NCBI RefSeq assembly: GCF_017312365.1
Contig: NZ_BLJI01000009.1
Span: 1 to 64,000 of the forward strand
Source: Chroococcus sp. FPU101
GTDB lineage: Bacteria; Cyanobacteriota; Cyanobacteriia; Cyanobacteriales; Microcystaceae
Direction: 5' to 3'
Length of the DNA: 64,000 nucleotides
The stretch's first letter is position 1; each line of letters starts with the position of its first letter. Made by a program: the position numbers and the translations under genes. Under the pieces are notes generated by a model. The model had not been told where the DNA came from. It did not search any database and saw only the letters and a program-made list of their open reading frames with translations. Shown here in pieces: positions 26,426 through 35,990 of the stretch.

Positions 26426-27472
26426 CTAAGACGGAGGGATAACCACACTTTGGCTATTTTGCTCAATTTTTTTAACTAATTGAGTGACTTCATCAGGTGT
26501 TTTGACAGGGGCGGCAGGTGCAACCACTTCTGGCCATGCTTTAGCTAATTCTGCCATTGTTGTCATCATGGTTTGATGCGCTTCGGGGTGTTCTTTTTCC
26601 ATTTGAGGGGCGATCGTTTTATATAGGTCTTGTGCGTAAATGACGAAGCCTCGTGAATCTTGATATTCAATGATTTGAGAAATTTTACCATCGGCTATAG
26701 CCGCAGTATATTCAGCGTTGGCGGTTTCTAAAAGACCGTTAATCACTTGTAAAACAAAACTTGGTGACTGACGTTGTGTTTCGGGTAAAGCAGCGATCGC
26801 AGTTTGAATACTGGATATTGAGCCTTTAAACTCGGTTCCGACTTTTGTTGTGTCTTTTGCTCCCGCTTTGACTAAATCTTGTAATGCGATTAAGCTTCCT
26901 TTAAATTCTGGTACATTGCGTTCGTTAAGTTGATCTTCGACATCTGCATAAATTTCTTCTACGGGATGTCCGATATGAGGTTCAGCTTGATCGGGTTTTT
27001 TCAAATCTAAAAGTTCTTTAGCCACTATCATATGACCTTTCATTAAACCGAGTTTGGTCATATAATCTACGTCTTTAGCTTCTCCTGTCAGAACAATATC
27101 TTGAATTGTGACCATCTCTTTGATTTGATCGTATTGTTCTTGTGTGATCACATTTTTAGAAACCAGTTCCTCAGTATTTCCATAGGGGCGACTGGCTTGT
27201 ATTTTATTGGATAATGCAGGAACACCTAATTTTGCTTCTAACTTATCTAACTCAGATAAAATCGCGCTATTAATATTAATTTTTTTGCCCCCGTGCATCG
27301 AATGATCCATCTCAGTCGGAGAACTAGTAGTCGTCGGAGCCGATGAGGTGGTTGAGTTATTCGATGTATTGTTACTACAGCCCGTGAAAGCCATCAAACT
27401 GGTAACAAGAGTTATTGCAGATATGGAGCGTAAATACTTTTGAGAAATCATCATCATAACAGTTAGAGTCAT
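26426..27472 (-). CDS. Lipoprotein with HhH module and Met/His-rich segment, iron uptake partner
   Basis: A predicted lipoprotein of about 348 residues. A hydrophobic signal (AITLVTSLMAFTGC) is followed by a Ser/Thr linker, the Met/His-rich DHSMHGGKK, and a helix-hairpin-helix module (ININSAILSELDKLEAKLG to TQEQYDQIKEMV) like that of ComEA or PsbU. The remaining 230 residues are helical with conserved His and Glu (KGHMIVAKELL, HIGHPVEEIY) and recall the imelysin/EfeO-type metal-binding domain. It lies between a multicopper oxidase and an FTR1 permease, so a metal-delivery role is inferred. ComEA-like DNA binding is unlikely for this context. Several starts are possible (27484 TTG, 27472, 27457). 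Confidence 0.72.
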   Translation of the reverse strand: MTLTVMMMISQKYLRSISAITLVTSLMAFTGCSNNTSNNSTTSSAPTTTSSPTEMDHSMHGGKKININSAILSELDKLEAKLGVPALSNKIQASRPYGNTEELVSKNVITQEQYDQIKEMVTIQDIVLTGEAKDVDYMTKLGLMKGHMIVAKELLDLKKPDQAEPHIGHPVEEIYADVEDQLNERNVPEFKGSLIALQDLVKAGAKDTTKVGTEFKGSISSIQTAIAALPETQRQSPSFVLQVINGLLETANAEYTAAIADGKISQIIEYQDSRGFVIYAQDLYKTIAPQMEKEHPEAHQTMMTTMAELAKAWPEVVAPAAPVKTPDEVTQLVKKIEQNSQSVVIPPS

Positions 27473-27574
27473 AAAAATTTTCAATAGGAAGAATAGTATA
27501 TCCTAAAATACACTTTAATTTTTTGAGAAGCTTTATCAATTAAACAAAATTTTATCTTTTTTGCCTTAAGTTGT

Positions 27575-28579
27575 TTACTCTCGAACGTCAAAATAACCCA
27601 TACAACCTTCTTCAGCAATTAGATCTTGATGGGGGTGGAACATAAACTTACCAGTGTAGGGATAGCTCAATTCTAAGATATGCCGTTCAGCAGTTCCCAT
27701 GGTAATCACATCCGTTTCTTCAGTGGGGGTTAAGGTACGTCCTGTACGATACACTTGGAACATATTGGCATGAACATGAAATGTTGCTACAGGGTCAAAT
27801 TCAATCATATTCAAGACATACAACCGAATCAGTTGATCTTTCCAAACGGGGATCGGATGGTGCATATAATAATCGGGTAACCCATTAAACGCATAGAGTT
27901 CATTTTTTTGATCATCATCAATGTCATAACCTGCCATGATTAAAACCATCTCATCGGCTGGGGGTCTGGGTTCTGGCGGATCGATAATAAACATTCCATA
28001 AAGACCTTTGCTGATATGGCGCGTTACAGGTGCAATATGACAGTGATACAAATGAACGCCATAGGGCTTGGCATCAAATTCGTAGATAAAAACTGAACCA
28101 TTTCTGACGGGGCGCACTCCATCCATATTCGCCTCATGGATGCCGTGAAAGTGCAGAGAGTGGGAGTGTCCACCCGCTTTATTATAGAAAATGACCCGAA
28201 TGCGATCGCCTTCTGTTGCCCTAAAAGTTGGGCCAGGTACTTGTCCATTGAGGTTCCAAGTAATAAACGTCACAGCTTCATTCAGTTTGACAGGGGTTGT
28301 ACGGGCTTCTACCCTAAATTCTCGAATTTTACGACCATTTTCTTCAATAATCTTGCCATAATCGAAATGACGAGCGAAAGCTAGGGGATTAATCCCAATT
28401 GATTCGATTTTGGTCGTGTCGGATATTTCGGGAATCGGTACTATTTTACGTTGAGTCGGTTGTAAAGCCTTAAGTCCAACGGCTGTGCCGACTGCACCTA
28501 CTCCTGTAACAAGTCCCCATTTGAGAAACTGGCGACGATTTCCTTTAATTAACTTGGTGAGATCTTGAGAATTAAACAT
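27575..28579 (-). CDS. Two-domain multicopper oxidase (putative ferroxidase)
   Basis: A 334-residue exported oxidase with two cupredoxin domains. A twin-arginine-like signal, NRRQFLKWGLVTGVGAVG, begins at residue 14. Domain 1 has HFH at 143-145 and the type 1/type 3 cluster H179-C180-H181 with His188 and Met196. Domain 2 has H268-V-H270 and H315-P-H317 but no Cys in HCH, so the type 1 copper is in domain 1 only. This matches the two-domain type that assembles into trimers. As the first gene of an operon with an HhH lipoprotein and FTR1, it is probably an Fe(II) oxidase. Nitrite reductase or laccase activity is the alternative. Confidence 0.85.
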   Translation of the reverse strand: MFNSQDLTKLIKGNRRQFLKWGLVTGVGAVGTAVGLKALQPTQRKIVPIPEISDTTKIESIGINPLAFARHFDYGKIIEENGRKIREFRVEARTTPVKLNEAVTFITWNLNGQVPGPTFRATEGDRIRVIFYNKAGGHSHSLHFHGIHEANMDGVRPVRNGSVFIYEFDAKPYGVHLYHCHIAPVTRHISKGLYGMFIIDPPEPRPPADEMVLIMAGYDIDDDQKNELYAFNGLPDYYMHHPIPVWKDQLIRLYVLNMIEFDPVATFHVHANMFQVYRTGRTLTPTEETDVITMGTAERHILELSYPYTGKFMFHPHQDLIAEEGCMGYFDVRE

Positions 28580-28857
28580 CAGCAGAGAAGATTAATCACC
28601 AGTTGCGTTTTAGGTCAACTAGCAATAATTAAAATCAATAAACTTGTGAAAATTACAAATCATTTTTATCGTAACGTTTTTTTTAATAACTACTAATATT
28701 TCTCAACAATATCTTTAACTCTTAAAGCTCAAAAATTAACACATGGTTAAGCACAGTCTAATATTGTATGTATAATATGTGATTTGGCAAAAATTTACTT
28801 TTTTTGTTAATTAACCTGAATTTATGTTAATTGCGGGGGAAAGAAACAGATAAAGCT

Positions 28858-29322
28858 TTAATTGGGTAACTTTTTCTTTAGCAGCCATGACATCTCCTCC
28901 ATAAGCTCGATATCAACTCTAGCAATGGAGCGAGGTTGTACATCAAAGTGGCAAATTGTGCCAAAGACTTGACCATATTGATCGACAAGCGGCACTCCAC
29001 AGTAAGATTGTACCTCTTGTTGAGCGGGATGATTATGTACTCGTTCGTCGTTTAAAGAATTCTCCATCGTAAACTTTTGCCCAGAATTACGGACAAAAAC
29101 GCAATAGGAAGTCATCGCGGGAACGTCGGGGGATGACTCTACCGTTGGATTTTCACGATCGTAAAAATAAATATTTTTTAACGCTTCATCATCAAACCGA
29201 TAAAGACCACTGAATCGATGCTCGGTTAGACTATTAAGAAAAATTAATGCGGCTCGAATTCCTTTGCTAAACAGAATATTTTTTAGTAAAGGCAATGTTT
29301 CTTTATTTGACAGACGATTCAT
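28858..29322 (-). CDS. GAF-domain protein
   Basis: A 154-residue protein made of a single GAF domain, with the motifs SYCVFVRNSGQKFTMENS and YCGVPLVDQYGQVFGTICHF. No output domain or catalytic motif is present. It sits at the downstream end of a sensory cluster on the minus strand (solute-binding lipoprotein, hybrid kinase, REC-PAS protein), after a gap of 126 bases. It may be a stand-alone sensor or regulator of the kinase, but this is inference. No Cys of the bilin-binding type (CH at the chromophore site) is seen, so it is not an obvious cyanobacteriochrome. Confidence 0.82.
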   Translation of the reverse strand: MNRLSNKETLPLLKNILFSKGIRAALIFLNSLTEHRFSGLYRFDDEALKNIYFYDRENPTVESSPDVPAMTSYCVFVRNSGQKFTMENSLNDERVHNHPAQQEVQSYCGVPLVDQYGQVFGTICHFDVQPRSIARVDIELMEEMSWLLKKKLPN

Positions 29323-29448
29323 GAATAAAATACGAGGAACAATTAAACGCTCTATAACTATTGTAATCTTGATACAAGATAAAGTTTTTGTTAGCTTTAA
29401 GAATCAAAGTAAAATTTTAAAATACTATTAAGCTAGAAAGCAATAACT

Positions 29449-30249
29449 CTAGATGTTGGCAACTGGAATAATTATTCCTTCATAGTAAAATGAGTCGGTC
29501 GATAAACTTCTAGCAAGCCAAATGGATTCGGAAACCGTAATAATTGAGCCATCTGCACGATAAATTTGAGACTCTAAATTTGTAATTTTTTCTTGAGTTT
29601 TTAAAAGCTTTAAAATTTCATCCCAACGATTTGATTGAATATATAGATTATTTTCTGGACTGACTAAATGAGTGATCATTTGTTCAGGTGAATCATAGCC
29701 ATACAGTTTAGCTAAATAATCATTAACACTTTGATATATTCCTTGTGATGATAATTCAAAAATACCGAGATCAGAATATTGAAAAAAACGATGGTACTTT
29801 TCTTGTGTATAAATCGCTTTTTGAGATTGTTCTTCTAGCTGTTGTTGCAAAAAACGAATTGTGAGTTGAGTTTCAACACGAGCAATTACTTCTTCAAATT
29901 GAAATGGCTTAGTAATATAATCAATTCCACCCACCGCAAAAGCTTTAACTTTATCTAAAACTTCATCTAAAGCACTAATAAAAATTACTGGAATATGGCT
30001 AGTCAAAGAATTAGCTTTTAGTTGTTGACACACTTCATAGCCATTGATTTGAGGCATATTAATATCTAGTAAAATCAAATCAGGTGGTGCAGATTGAGCC
30101 GCCGTTAAAGCCATTTGACCATTGAGGACTTTACGGACTTGATAACCTTGATCTGTTAGCATATTCGCAATTAGACGCAGACTATCAATCGTATCATCAA
30201 CAACCAGAATTTTGAAACTTGGTTTATCAATTTTTTGAGCTAAAAACAT
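29449..30249 (-). CDS. Response regulator, REC-PAS
   Basis: A 266-residue protein. The receiver domain at 15-130 has the acidic pair VVDDT, the phosphoacceptor Asp in LILLDINMP and the Lys in DYITKPFQ. A PAS domain with a short C-terminal extension follows at 150-260 (YHRFFQYSDLGIFELSSQGIY). There is no kinase or DNA-binding output. It lies 55 bases behind the hybrid kinase gene and its receiver is very similar to that of the REC-kinase at 48287. It may transfer signal to another protein through the PAS domain, or the cluster may have lost its output. The ATG start has no strong ribosome site. Confidence 0.85.
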   Translation of the reverse strand: MFLAQKIDKPSFKILVVDDTIDSLRLIANMLTDQGYQVRKVLNGQMALTAAQSAPPDLILLDINMPQINGYEVCQQLKANSLTSHIPVIFISALDEVLDKVKAFAVGGIDYITKPFQFEEVIARVETQLTIRFLQQQLEEQSQKAIYTQEKYHRFFQYSDLGIFELSSQGIYQSVNDYLAKLYGYDSPEQMITHLVSPENNLYIQSNRWDEILKLLKTQEKITNLESQIYRADGSIITVSESIWLARSLSTDSFYYEGIIIPVANI

Positions 30250-30304
30250 TTAATTTAAACAATAAATTCATTAATTTATGTATATATCTTGAACATTTAA
30301 TATT

Positions 30305-33171
30305 TTATTTTAATGTGTTTTGTGCTTTTTCCATGATCTGCTCAAACTGAAGATTTTCAACCAATGAAGTTAGAGTTTGAGATAAAAAAGCTTCAGATGA
30401 CGGAATTTGTTGAATTAGCGTCAAAATTTGAGATTCATCGGCTTCACTTGCTGCTTGATAAAGTTGTTGTCGCCATGAGATAGGCATCACATTAAGATCT
30501 TGTATCATTGTATCATCGTTGAAAATAGAGTCAGTAAGCATTGTTGAATCTTGAGCAAAAACATATTGAATTCCAAGATGTTTAGCCATTTTTTCAAATA
30601 TTTCTGCTGTTTGAAAAGGTTTACTAACAAAATCGTCACATCCTGCTGATAAAACGAGCGATCGCTTTTCTTCAAATGCACTCGCCGTTAATGCAATAAT
30701 TACTGTAGCCTGTCCCATTGTGGTCTTCTTGATGCGTTGTGTTGCTTCATATCCATCCATCACAGGCATTCTCATATCCATCCAAATTAAATGAGGTTGC
30801 CAATTTTGCCAAATTTCTATTCCTTGTTGTCCATTTTCTGCTTCCTGAATTTCAAAGCTCAGGGGTTCAAGAATTCGGCGTAAAAGTTGACGATTTTCCC
30901 ATTTATCCTCAACAATTAAAATACGATATTGAGGTTGTTCTGAAGCCAAACCGATCACTTTTTGAAAAGTTGTTAGTGGCTGTATATTAATGTCTTCAGC
31001 AATTTTTAAAGGAATTTCAAAGCGAAATAAACTGCCTCTTGCCAATTGGCTAGTAACCGTTATTTCACCACCCATTAGATTAATAAACTGACGACTAATA
31101 GGTAAACCTAAGCCTGTTCCTTGATTAGAATGTTGCTCTGCTTCGCTTTGAATAAAGGCTTCAAAAATACTGTTTAAATCATCATGAGCGATTCCTTTTC
31201 CAGTATCTTCAACTTCAAAAACCAGAGTTTTTTCTTGAGAGGTTTTAACTCTTAAAATAACTTGTCCATTTTCAGTGAATTTAATTGCATTTCCCAATAA
31301 ATTGATTAAAACTTGTCGTAGCTTACTTTCATCCGTATAGATATATTGTGGTAAATCTGAGGCAATTTCAAACCGAAGTTGTAAACCTTTAGATGTAGCT
31401 TTAAGATATAACATTTCTTCAAGGGTTTTCAACAGATACAAAAAATCAAAGCTACTTTCTTGAAGTGTGATTTTTCCTGCTTCGATTTTTGCCATTGATA
31501 GAACATCATTAATTAATGCTAACAGATGTTCACCACTTCTACCAATAATTTCTAAGGTTTGCTCATGACTTTGTAATAAAAGTAAAGGATTACGAATTAA
31601 ATCGCGATTCATCACTTGAGTAAAGCCAAGAATTGCATTAAGAGGCGTTCTCAATTCATGACTCATATTCGCTAGAAATTCGCTTTTTGCTCGGTTTGCT
31701 TTCTCAGCCGTTTCTTTCGCTTGTTGCATCGCTTCTTCGGCTTGTTTTCGTTGGGTAATATCTCGAACCACAGCCATCACTGAATCAAGAGAAATTGGCG
31801 AAATACTACAATCAAACCAGGTTAATTTTTGACTTAGCGATAAACTATATTCAAAATGTGTTGTTTGTCGAGTGTTTAAAGCGGTTTGAATATAACTTAA
31901 AAAAAGATCCGCTTGTTCAATGGAAAAAACTTCATGTAGGGTTTTTCCTAAAATTAATTCAGTAGATTGAATTAAGGTTTGATTATTCGTTGGTGCAATT
32001 TTTAAATACTTTCCTTGAGCATCCAAAACAAAAATCAGTTCCGTCATCGCTGCGAATAAAGCGCGTAACTCAGCCTCAGACTTAGCTTGAGCCGATTCAG
32101 CCGTAATGCGATCGGCTATTTCTTGTTGTAAAGCTTGTGCTTGTTCTTCGAGTTCGTGACTATAGTTTTCTAGCTGTTCACGTGACAAGGTTAACTGACG
32201 CGATAACCAATAAACTCCCATCATCAGAGTTGCAACAGACACTAAACCGACTAAAACAATCGTTGTAGCAAGACGACGTGCAGGTGCAAACGCTTCATCT
32301 TGTTCCATTTCCACCAACAACGCTAAATCTTGATATTTCAGCCAACGATAGACACCCAAAACTGGAATATCTGAATAGTTGCGATATAAACCTGAACCAT
32401 TGATCCCCTGTATAGCGGCATCAATACCAACACTATTGACACCATTGGGAAACGCATTCATATTATTTAATTTATCCATCGAAATTAAAGTGTTTTTGGT
32501 AACAATTGAACCAACCAAATAAGTTTCGCCACTCTCACCTAAACCCGTACTTTCTCGGACTATTTGATCGATACGATCTAAGCTAAGATTTGCAAGTAAT
32601 ACACCTTGACGTGTTCCTTGTTTATCCCGTATTGGAGTTGATAAAGTAACCGATGGTTTCCAGTTACTGGAGAAACATAAAAAATTGGTGTAAAAGGCTC
32701 ATTATAATTAACTTGATCGATATAAGTTATATTGGCTAAAATCTCATAGTTTCCTTCACGTTGTGGGTTAGTTGAGAGAATAATACGGTTACTCCGATCT
32801 AAAATAAAAACTTCTTTAAAAGGGAGTTTAATTTTTACTATATCTTTAAGATATTGGCTGAGTAATTGCTTGGCTTTTGGATAAGAAGGATCGCTGGGAG
32901 AATTATTTAATAATATTTGTAAATTGAATTGAACATCAGGAAACTTGATGAGTAATAAAAAATCTTCTTTTTGATCATCAAACCAACGGGTAATTTCCTC
33001 TTCTTTTAAAGTTGCTGTTACTTGTAAACGGTCAAATGCAGCTTGTTTTAAGGCTTCTCTCGCTCGTAAAAAAGCCACTCCACCAACGACCCCAAGCGTT
33101 AACAAGGATAAAAATAAAAATGCTCCTGCTACCTTTTTGGTTAAGTTCTGTTGCCAGAAATTCATTGCCAT
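30305..33171 (-). pseudogene. Hybrid sensor kinase split by a one-base frameshift
   Basis: Two open frames, 33171 to 32578 and 32518 to 30305, encode one protein. The first has a transmembrane helix (VAGAFLFLSLLTLGVVGGVAFL) and the start of an extracellular dCache sensor. The second has the end of dCache, a second membrane helix, PAS, HisKA ([15 protein letters not shown]), HATPase ([10 protein letters not shown]) and a REC domain ([13 protein letters not shown]). Around 32657-32659, adding one A to GGAAACC (minus strand) restores [19 protein letters not shown] and an open frame of about 955 residues. It may be an error in a homopolymer or a true null. The gene overlaps the solute-binding protein gene by ten bases. 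Confidence 0.85.
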
Positions 33172-34580
33172 TCATCAAATATTTCTTTTATTCTCGCAAT
33201 TGCTTCATCGGCTGCTTGTTCGGGAGGCACTTTTTCAATGATGACTCTAGAAAGAGCTTTTCCCCAAACATTTTCTTTAAGAACCATACTGTAAGCAGGA
33301 TTATCAAAAGTGTAGAATAATCGTGAAGGATGCGTCACAAAAGTATGAGTTGCTTTAGAAACATGAGGATCTTTTGGGTTTGTCCAAAATGGATCTTTCC
33401 AAACTGATTTTAAGACAGGTGAATGACGACCTCCTGATGCTTTTAAATAAGTATCAATTGTGTTAGGTTTAATTAAATAAGCTAGAAAACTTTTAGCGTC
33501 TTTTTGATGTTCAGAGTCAGCAAATAAAATCACTTGCTGTACAGTTACCAAATAGCGCATTGGTTGACCATTGGGTTTATTAGGTAATTCCAAAAGACCT
33601 AATCTATTTTGATATGTATCAGGATCAGTTCGGACTGCTGTTGCAATTGAAAGAGTATCATTAGTCGTCATTAAAACTTCTCGATTGAGCATACTTCTGT
33701 TATTATCAGGATTGAGCCAGTGCAATGCTTTAGGAGAAAAATAGCCTTTTTGATAGGTTTGACTATACCAGTTTAAGAGTTTAATCATACCTTGACGCAC
33801 TTGAGGATCATCAATTTGTAAGCGTCCTTGAGCATCTAAAATTTTAACATTATAAGCTTCTAATAGTTGCTCAAAAGTTTGATATGTATCACCTGCTTCT
33901 ACAGATAAAGGTAAGCCTAAACCATACATATCAATATTTTCTTTTGCTTTTAATTGTTTTTGTGCTTTTTCCCAAAATAACCAAAATTGCTCCCAATCTT
34001 TGGGGATATCTTCTTCTTTATAACCAATTTTTTTTAGAATACCTTTCCAGTAGTAAACGTGTATGGTTGCTTGATGTATTGGAAGCGCATAATAACTTCT
34101 TTTTTTCTCAACATTATTATACAAATTAACAGATTTTAGAGCTAATTCTTCATAATCGTTTTGATGAGGTTTGATCACATCTGAAACATCTGCTAGTTTT
34201 CCGTCCCACGCTAAACGAGAGGTGAGGGATTTTTCACTTTTAAACATAGCAATAATATCAGGAAGCTCCCCTGATCTTAATTGGCGTTCAACTTTTTGGG
34301 AAAGTTCATCTGTCGTATAAAAAGACAGCTTAATTTTTTTACCACTTTGCTTTTCCCACTCTTGAACAAGTTTCTGTAATGCTTCGTCTTCTTCAAGTGT
34401 AAAACCTTTATCCCACCAAATTTCTAGCGTTTCTCTATCGAGTGTAGTTCCTTGTTCTGGAGTCCGACTCGCTTCTGTTGTCCCTGAACAACTCGCCAAA
34501 ATTAATAAAAGCGGTAGAGTAACGACTGTTAAACCGTTTTTTAAGGAATTAAGAGTTAGGGGAGAACGCAGAGCAAACAT
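33162..34580 (-). CDS. Extracellular solute-binding lipoprotein (ABC type)
   Basis: A 472-residue binding protein of the family 1 sugar-binding type (MalE-like). The signal ends in the lipobox LLILASC, so it should be a lipoprotein on the outer face of the cytoplasmic membrane. Typical segments are LEIWWDKGFTLEEDEALQKL, SGELPDIIAMF and AKSFLAYLIKP. No permease or ATPase gene is next to it. Its stop overlaps the sensor-kinase start by ten bases, so the two are translationally coupled. The likely role is to load a ligand for the kinase's dCache domain rather than for import; a distant permease cannot be excluded. Confidence 0.88.
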   Translation of the reverse strand: MFALRSPLTLNSLKNGLTVVTLPLLLILASCSGTTEASRTPEQGTTLDRETLEIWWDKGFTLEEDEALQKLVQEWEKQSGKKIKLSFYTTDELSQKVERQLRSGELPDIIAMFKSEKSLTSRLAWDGKLADVSDVIKPHQNDYEELALKSVNLYNNVEKKRSYYALPIHQATIHVYYWKGILKKIGYKEEDIPKDWEQFWLFWEKAQKQLKAKENIDMYGLGLPLSVEAGDTYQTFEQLLEAYNVKILDAQGRLQIDDPQVRQGMIKLLNWYSQTYQKGYFSPKALHWLNPDNNRSMLNREVLMTTNDTLSIATAVRTDPDTYQNRLGLLELPNKPNGQPMRYLVTVQQVILFADSEHQKDAKSFLAYLIKPNTIDTYLKASGGRHSPVLKSVWKDPFWTNPKDPHVSKATHTFVTHPSRLFYTFDNPAYSMVLKENVWGKALSRVIIEKVPPEQAADEAIARIKEIFDEWQ

Positions 34581-34734
34581 AATATTTTACACTTTTCATA
34601 ACTATCTCTGTTTGAATACTACACACAGACGATCAACGATTTCCGTAATGGAGTGTAAAGATTTGTAAGCAATTTTTTACAATTCAATTGTTATCTACAG
34701 TTTATAATTACATAGATTACTTAATCTGCTTGTC

Positions 34735-35659
34735 ATGACACGATTTATTCACGACCTCTTCGCGAAAGATTATTGAGAAGAATTGTTATCGCTTTATGGA
34801 CAAGTTAAACCTGATCAAAAAGTGGCAGGAGAAAAAAGAGAAATTGATGTTTTGTTTATTCCTAATACCACTTCAGAAATTATTACTCAAAATCTAGGTT
34901 TATTGGGGAAACTAGCGCAAAATGATGCAATTTTTGAGCCATTTCGCAATCCTGTGACAATTAATGAAATTTGTACCTGTCTATTAAAAGCTTTAGAAGT
35001 ACGAGAAAGCATTCAGCGTTAGATCAAAAGAAAAAATGTACCTTCTGAAACGCTCAATTCTCCCTACTTATGGATTTTAACCCCTACGGCTTCAGAATCG
35101 ATTCTAGAAAGCTTCCGCGCTATACTAGATGACTATGAGTTATCAGGTGTTTATTTTCTTGCCAAAGCTCTAAAAACTGCTATTGTCGTCATTCATCAGT
35201 TACCCAAAACACCTGATACACTATGGTTAAGAATCTTAGGAAGGGGTAATGTACAAAAACAAGCCATTGATGAACTAGAATCATTACCAAGCAATAATCA
35301 ACAAAGATTAAGAATCTTAGAACTTTTTTATCAATTACAGGAAAACTTGAAAATTAATCAACGTTTGGAAGAAGACGATCGGGAGTTAATTATTGAGATT
35401 AAAACCACTATATCAAGAAAAACTAGCTGATGTTGAACAAAAAGCAATTGAGCGCGGTCTAAAAACTGGTCTCCAGCAAGGTCTCCAGCAGGGAGAACGC
35501 CTAGTTGTAGAAAATATGCTTAAAGTTCGCTTTGGTGAACTAGATGCTGAATTATCTGGAGTAATTGAAGCAATTTTAGCTTTACCTCCTGAAGAATTTA
35601 CACCTTTATTAATGCACCTATCTCGTGAAGAGTTGGTCGCTAGGTTTAGAAGTACTTAA
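34735..35659 (+). pseudogene. Rpn/DUF4351-type nuclease-family gene, decayed
   Basis: Starting at MTRFIHDLFAKDY, the frame is broken by TGA at 34774-34776 and TAG at 35020-35022, then shifts frame near 35390 into RLKPLYQEKLADVEQ. With these repaired the product is about 300 residues long. The middle (EKREIDVLFIPNT, DDYELSGVYFLAK) and the C-terminal coiled part plus LLMHLSREELVAR match a cyanobacterial family with an Rpn-like PD-(D/E)XK core and a DUF4351-like tail. These proteins are often called transposases, but their function is unproved. At least three lesions make a functional product unlikely. Confidence 0.75.
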
Positions 35660-35990
35660 TTTAGATTAAAAGTAGCAGGGTGAGTAAAGCCCGCTCTCAA
35701 TACTACTCACTGCGCTGCAATTTTTGGTTTTGTTTTTCTTTGTGCTAAGAGCAAATAATCCTCAACTGGATTTCAAGATAATTAGAGCAAGTCGATGAAA
35801 ATCAAGCTTAATTGTTTAAATTTACTTTTGAAAACCAAACCTTTTGTATCTACAACAACCAAAAATAAAATTAGTATTGTCTTGTTTGTCTTGTAAAGTA
35901 TCCGAATATCGGGTTTTGATAACAAATGCTTCATTCAGCCAGGGATGAACCTGATACAATAGCCCTTTAGTCGTTTTTGAATAAAAGTTT
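35660..35990. other. Promoter region of argG
   Basis: About 330 bases with no supported gene; a 60-codon minus frame at 35822-36004 overlaps the argG start and is rejected. TACAAT at 35955-35960 is a candidate -10 for argG, about 30 bases before its ATG, without a clear -35. Confidence 0.4.

Noticed and set aside
26426-27472. ComEA competence protein
   Set aside because: It has the HhH module, but the lipoprotein signal, metal-type segments and iron-uptake neighbours argue against DNA uptake.
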